A DNA stretch of 64,000 nucleotides from positions 123,673 through 187,672 of the forward strand of contig NZ_HG322953.1 of NCBI RefSeq assembly GCF_000455325.1. Direction: 5' to 3'. The notes below the pieces were generated by a model. It did no database searches. It saw only the letters and a list, made by a program, of their open reading frames with translations, and was not told where the DNA came from. A program made the position numbers and the translations under genes. Numbering within the stretch: position 1 is the first letter of the stretch; each line of letters opens with the position of its first letter. This stretch comes from Mycolicibacterium septicum DSM 44393 (GTDB lineage Bacteria > Actinomycetota > Actinomycetes > Mycobacteriales > Mycobacteriaceae). Shown one piece after another: positions 60,265-64,000 of the stretch.

Positions 60265-63200
60265 GTGACGATCTACGAACACGACCGGGTGTCCGCCGGT
60301 CGCAACGACGACTCAGGATCCGACGGTCGGCAGGCTGACTCCACCCACGCACTCGTCGACCGGCTGAGCGCCGGAGAGCCCTACGCCGTGGCCTTCGGTG
60401 GCCAGGGCAGCGCCTGGCTGGAGACCCTTGAGGAATTGGTGTCCTCGGCCGGTATCGAGGCCGAACTGGCGACCCTGGCCGGCGAGGCCGAGTTGCTGCT
60501 CGAGCCGGTTGCCTCCGAGCTCGTCGTGGTGCGGCCGATCGGGTTCGAGCCGCTGCAGTGGGTCCGCGCGCTGGCCGCCGAGGAGCCGGTGCCGTCCGAC
60601 AAGCAGCTGACGTCGGCCGCCGTCTCGGTTCCGGGTGTCCTGCTCACCCAGATCGCCGCAGGGCGTGCACTGGCCCGTCAGGGCATGGACCTCACCGCCA
60701 CCCCGCCGGTGGCCGTCGCCGGGCATTCCCAGGGCGTGCTGGCCGTCGAGGCCCTGGCCGCCAAGGGGACCAAGGATGTGCAGCTGCTGGCGCTGGCGCA
60801 GCTGATCGGCGCGGCAGGCACCCTGGTGGCCCGTCGCCGCGGGATCACCGTGCTGGGCGACCGCCCGCCGATGGTGTCGGTCACCAACGCCGAGCCCGAG
60901 CGCATCTACGAACTGCTCGAAGAGTTCAGCCAGGACGTTCGCACCGTGCTGCCCCCGGTGCTCTCCATCCGCAACGGCCGTCGCTCCGTTGTGATCACCG
61001 GCACACCCGAGCAGCTGTCGCGATTCGAGCTCTACTGCAACCAGATCGCTGAGAAGGAAGAGGCCGAGCGCAAGAGCAAAGTCCGCGGCGGTGCGGTCTT
61101 CGCCCCGGTCTTCGACCCGGTGCAGGTCGAGGTCGGTTTCCACACCCCGCGCCTGGCCGACGGCGTCGACATCGTCGCCCGTTGGGCCGAGGCCGTCGGA
61201 ATCGACGTCAAGCTCGCCCGCGAGATGACCGAGGCCATCCTCGTCAGCCAGGTCGACTGGGTCGACGAGATCACCGAACTGCACGAGGCCGGCGCCCGCT
61301 GGATTCTCGACCTCGGCCCCGGCGACATCCTGACCCGCCTGACCGCCCCGGTGGTGCGCGGCCTGGGCATCGGGATCGTGCCCGCGGCGACCCGCGGTGG
61401 CCAGCGCAACCTGTTCACCATCGGCGCGGTGCCCGAGGTGGCCCGCCCGTGGTCGAGCTATGCCCCGACCGTGGTGAGCCTGCCCGACGGATCGGTCAAA
61501 CTCTCCACCAAGTTCACCCGGCTCACCGGACGCTCGCCGATCCTGCTGGCGGGTATGACGCCCACCACAGTGGACGCCAAGATCGTGGCGGCCGCAGCAA
61601 ACGCGGGTCACTGGGCCGAACTCGCCGGTGGCGGGCAGGTCACCGAGCCGATCTTCAACGATCGCATCGCCGAGTTGGGCGAGCTGCTGGAGCCCGGCCG
61701 GGCGATCCAGTTCAACACGCTGTTCCTCGATCCGTACCTCTGGAAGCTGCAGGTCGGCGGCAAGCGGCTGGTGCAGCGCGCCCGTCAGTCCGGTGCGCCG
61801 ATCGACGGCGTCGTGGTCAGCGCCGGCATCCCGGACCTGGAAGAGGCCGTCGAGCTGATCGGCGAGCTCAATGACCTCGGCATCAGCCACGTGGTGTTCA
61901 AGCCGGGCACCGTCGAGCAGATCCGCTCGGTCATCCGCATCGCGGCCGAGGTGCCCACCAAGCCGGTGATCGTCCACATCGAGGGCGGCCGCGCGGGTGG
62001 CCACCACTCGTGGGAGGACCTCGACGACCTGCTGCTCGCCACCTACTCCGAGCTGCGCAGCCGGTCCAACATCACCATCTGCGTCGGCGGTGGCATCGGC
62101 ACCCCCGAGCGGTCCGCCGATTACCTGTCCGGCCGCTGGTCGGCCACCCACGGCTACCCGCTGATGCCGATCGACGGCATCCTGGTCGGCACCGCCGCCA
62201 TGGCCGCTCTCGAGGCCACCACGAGCCCGCAGGTCAAGCAGCTGCTGGTCGACACCAAGGGCACCGAGGCATGGGTGGGTGCGGGCAAGGCCTCGGGCGG
62301 CATGGCGTCCGGACGCAGCCAGCTCGGCGCCGACATCCACGAGATCGACAACACCGCGTCGCGCTGCGGCCGGCTGCTCGACGAGGTGGCCGGTGACGTC
62401 GAAGCGGTGGCCGCGCGCCGCGACGAGATCATCGCCGCGATGGCCGACACCGCCAAGCCGTACTTCGGCGATGTCGCCGACATGACCTACCTGCAGTGGC
62501 TGCGCCGCTACCTCGAACTGTCGATCGGCGAGGGCAACAGCACCGCCGACACCAAGCGTGACGACTCGCCGTGGCTGGACGTCACCTGGCGCGACCGCTT
62601 CGAGCAGATGCTCAAGCGCGCCGAAGCACGTTTGCACGCACAGGATTTCGGTCCGATCGAGACGCTGTTCGACGCCTCCGGCGACGGCGAGGCGCTGCTG
62701 GAGGACCCGAAGGCCGCGCTGGCCGCGCTGGTCTCGGCCTACCCGGACGCCGCTTCGGTGCAGCTGCACCCGGCTGATGTGCCGTTCTTCGTCGAGCTGT
62801 GCAAGACGCTGGGCAAGCCGGTCAACTTCGTCCCGGTGATCGACAAGGACGTGCGCCGGTGGTGGCGCAGCGACTCGCTGTGGCAGGCCCACGATGCGCG
62901 CTACGCCGCCGATCAGGTGTGCGTCATCCCCGGCACCGCCGCGGTCGCCGGCATCACCCGGGTCGACGAGCCCGTCGGTGAACTGCTGGACCGCTTCGAG
63001 CAGGCCGCCGTCGACGAGGTGCTGGCCGCAGGTGCCCAGCCGCAGGCCGTGCTGTCGCGCCGTCAGGGCCGTGGCGATGTGGCCGGTCCGCTGGCCGTGC
63101 TGCTCGACGCCCCCGACGTGTTGTGGGCCGGTCGCACCTCGGTCAACCCGGTGCACCGGATCGCCCCGCCCTCGGAGTGGCAGGTCCGCGAGGGATCTCA

Positions 63201-64000
63201 AAACCGTTCTGCCACACACCCCTCCACGGGTGCGCGGCTTGAGGTCGCCGACGATCAGCACGTGGTGCTGTCGGTGCCGCTGTCGGGAACCTGGATCGAC
63301 ATCCGGTTCACCCTGACCGAGGCCATCCGCAGCGGTGGTGCTCCGGTCGTCGAGGTCGCCGATGCCGCGACCGCGATGCGTTCGGTGCTCGCCATCGCCG
63401 CCGGCGTGGACGGACCCGACGCACTGCCTCCCGTGGTCGACGGGACCGCCAAGGTCACCGTCACCTGGAACCCCGAGCAGGTCGCCGATCACACCGGCGT
63501 CACCGCCACCTTCGGTGCGCCGCTGGCGCCGACGCTGACCGTCGTTCCGGACGCCCTGGTCGGCCGGTGCTGGCCCGCGGTGTTCGCCGCGATCGGTTCC
63601 GCCGCCACCGACTCCGGCTTCCCGGTCGTCGAAGGTCTGCTGAGCCTGGTGCACCTGGACCACGCCGCGCACCTGCTGGCCGCGCTGCCGACCGAGCCCG
63701 CCGAATTGACCGTCACCGCAACGGCTTCGGCTGCTCATGACACCGAAGTTGGCCGCGTTGTGCCGGTTTCGGTGACCGTGTCCAGTGCCGATGGCACCGA
63801 GCTGGCCAAGCTTGAGGAGCGGTTCGCGATCCGCGGCCGCACCGGCGAGGCCGAGCTGACCGACCCGGTCCGGGCCGGCGGCGCGATCTCGGACAACGCC
63901 ACCGACACCCCGCGTCGTCGCCGCCGCGACGTCACGATCGGTGCGCCCGTGGACATGCGGCCGTTCGCCGTGGTGTCCGGTGACCACAACCCGATCCACA
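60265..64000 (+). CDS. fas: Type I fatty acid synthase, N-terminal part (cut by window end)
   Basis: Multi-domain FAS I, at least 1245 codons here and continuing past the window; the full mycobacterial protein is about 3070 aa. GTG at 60265 follows AGGAG. Seen in order: acyltransferase domain with GHSQG at about residue 155, then the FMN enoyl-reductase TIM barrel (ILLAGMTPTTVDAKIV, AGGGQVTE, HIEGGRAGGHHSWED), then the start of the dehydratase/MaoC-like region with SGDHNPIH at the edge. It makes C16-C26 acyl-CoA for phospholipid and mycolate synthesis. Frame is open throughout. Confidence 0.95.
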   Translation, partial: MTIYEHDRVSAGRNDDSGSDGRQADSTHALVDRLSAGEPYAVAFGGQGSAWLETLEELVSSAGIEAELATLAGEAELLLEPVASELVVVRPIGFEPLQWVRALAAEEPVPSDKQLTSAAVSVPGVLLTQIAAGRALARQGMDLTATPPVAVAGHSQGVLAVEALAAKGTKDVQLLALAQLIGAAGTLVARRRGITVLGDRPPMVSVTNAEPERIYELLEEFSQDVRTVLPPVLSIRNGRRSVVITGTPEQLSRFELYCNQIAEKEEAERKSKVRGGAVFAPVFDPVQVEVGFHTPRLADGVDIVARWAEAVGIDVKLAREMTEAILVSQVDWVDEITELHEAGARWILDLGPGDILTRLTAPVVRGLGIGIVPAATRGGQRNLFTIGAVPEVARPWSSYAPTVVSLPDGSVKLSTKFTRLTGRSPILLAGMTPTTVDAKIVAAAANAGHWAELAGGGQVTEPIFNDRIAELGELLEPGRAIQFNTLFLDPYLWKLQVGGKRLVQRARQSGAPIDGVVVSAGIPDLEEAVELIGELNDLGISHVVFKPGTVEQIRSVIRIAAEVPTKPVIVHIEGGRAGGHHSWEDLDDLLLATYSELRSRSNITICVGGGIGTPERSADYLSGRWSATHGYPLMPIDGILVGTAAMAALEATTSPQVKQLLVDTKGTEAWVGAGKASGGMASGRSQLGADIHEIDNTASRCGRLLDEVAGDVEAVAARRDEIIAAMADTAKPYFGDVADMTYLQWLRRYLELSIGEGNSTADTKRDDSPWLDVTWRDRFEQMLKRAEARLHAQDFGPIETLFDASGDGEALLEDPKAALAALVSAYPDAASVQLHPADVPFFVELCKTLGKPVNFVPVIDKDVRRWWRSDSLWQAHDARYAADQVCVIPGTAAVAGITRVDEPVGELLDRFEQAAVDEVLAAGAQPQAVLSRRQGRGDVAGPLAVLLDAPDVLWAGRTSVNPVHRIAPPSEWQVREGSQNRSATHPSTGARLEVADDQHVVLSVPLSGTWIDIRFTLTEAIRSGGAPVVEVADAATAMRSVLAIAAGVDGPDALPPVVDGTAKVTVTWNPEQVADHTGVTATFGAPLAPTLTVVPDALVGRCWPAVFAAIGSAATDSGFPVVEGLLSLVHLDHAAHLLAALPTEPAELTVTATASAAHDTEVGRVVPVSVTVSSADGTELAKLEERFAIRGRTGEAELTDPVRAGGAISDNATDTPRRRRRDVTIGAPVDMRPFAVVSGDHNPIH

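Noticed and set aside
60313..63999. A 1228-codon open frame on the minus strand
   Set aside because: It is the antisense shadow of the fas coding frame, caused by high GC. The plus frame encodes recognisable FAS I domains from GTG 60265 and stays open to the window end.
1..64000. Mobile elements, CRISPR arrays, tRNA or rRNA genes
   Set aside because: Looked for transposase motifs, regular direct repeats and tRNA-like folds; none seen. The island shows no boundary repeats or change in composition.

Overview
The window looks like chromosome of a fast-growing mycobacterium (Mycolicibacterium type). The DNA is uniformly GC-rich. It carries a complete yrbEA-yrbEB-mceA-F operon, an actinobacterial type I fatty acid synthase next to an Rv2525c-like Tat substrate, a secreted mycobacterial haem-binding protein, mycofactocin-type short-chain dehydrogenases and CxxHxxC ferredoxin. 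Several genes have a -10 hexamer only a few bases before the start codon, as in leaderless mycobacterial transcripts. I saw no tRNA, rRNA, IS element, integrase or CRISPR array.

Layout. (1) 47-6637: a small hypothetical gene, then a minus-strand operon (two amidohydrolases, a Rieske ferredoxin, an alpha/beta hydrolase) divergent from a paired acyl-CoA dehydrogenase operon. (2) 6749-24045: a block built around a 450-aa regulator with two TetR DNA-binding domains (Mce3R architecture). It contains a luciferase-like oxidoreductase and a dehydrogenase, an SDR, a vWA protein plus MoxR/NorQ-type AAA+ pair, and a ten-gene operon: signal-less ABC-type binding protein, AveC-like membrane protein, SDR, aldehyde dehydrogenase, P450, SDR, P450, mycofactocin-type SDR, a 38-aa membrane peptide and a second AveC-like protein. 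Five promoters in this block share the motif GGAACARATRTTWGGTY. (3) 24137-30819: a haem-binding protein, a P450/ferredoxin/SDR/SDR operon and a divergent aldehyde dehydrogenase/CoA-transferase operon. (4) 31390-41022: the mce import operon, closed by a strong intrinsic terminator. (5) 41093-43187: three small secreted proteins. (6) 43358-52874: a P450/TetR divergent pair, thiolase plus DUF35 partner, VOC protein, enoyl-CoA hydratase-like protein, two acyl-CoA synthetases and a third amidohydrolase. (7) 53018-54579: an orphan Mce-associated membrane-protein pair. (8) 54602-64000: SARP-type regulator with a 38-aa membrane peptide, LtrA-like protein, MFS transporter, MerR regulator, the Rv2525c-like protein and the start of fas, which continues past the window.

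How it fits together. Regions 1 and 3-7 look like one catabolic and uptake island for a hydrophobic, probably polycyclic or isoprenoid, molecule: import by the Mce complex, oxidation by P450/ferredoxin and alcohol and aldehyde dehydrogenases, CoA activation by ligases or CoA-transferase, alpha2beta2-type acyl-CoA dehydrogenation, hydration, and thiolase/DUF35 cleavage. A second motif built from GAGAAT/ATTCTC half-sites recurs in nine intergenic regions over about 50 kb of this island, so I infer a common regulon. The regulator of that motif is not identified. The AveC/NorQ-NorD/P450 block under the tandem-TetR regulator is the best candidate for an undescribed pathway; its substrate cannot be read from sequence.
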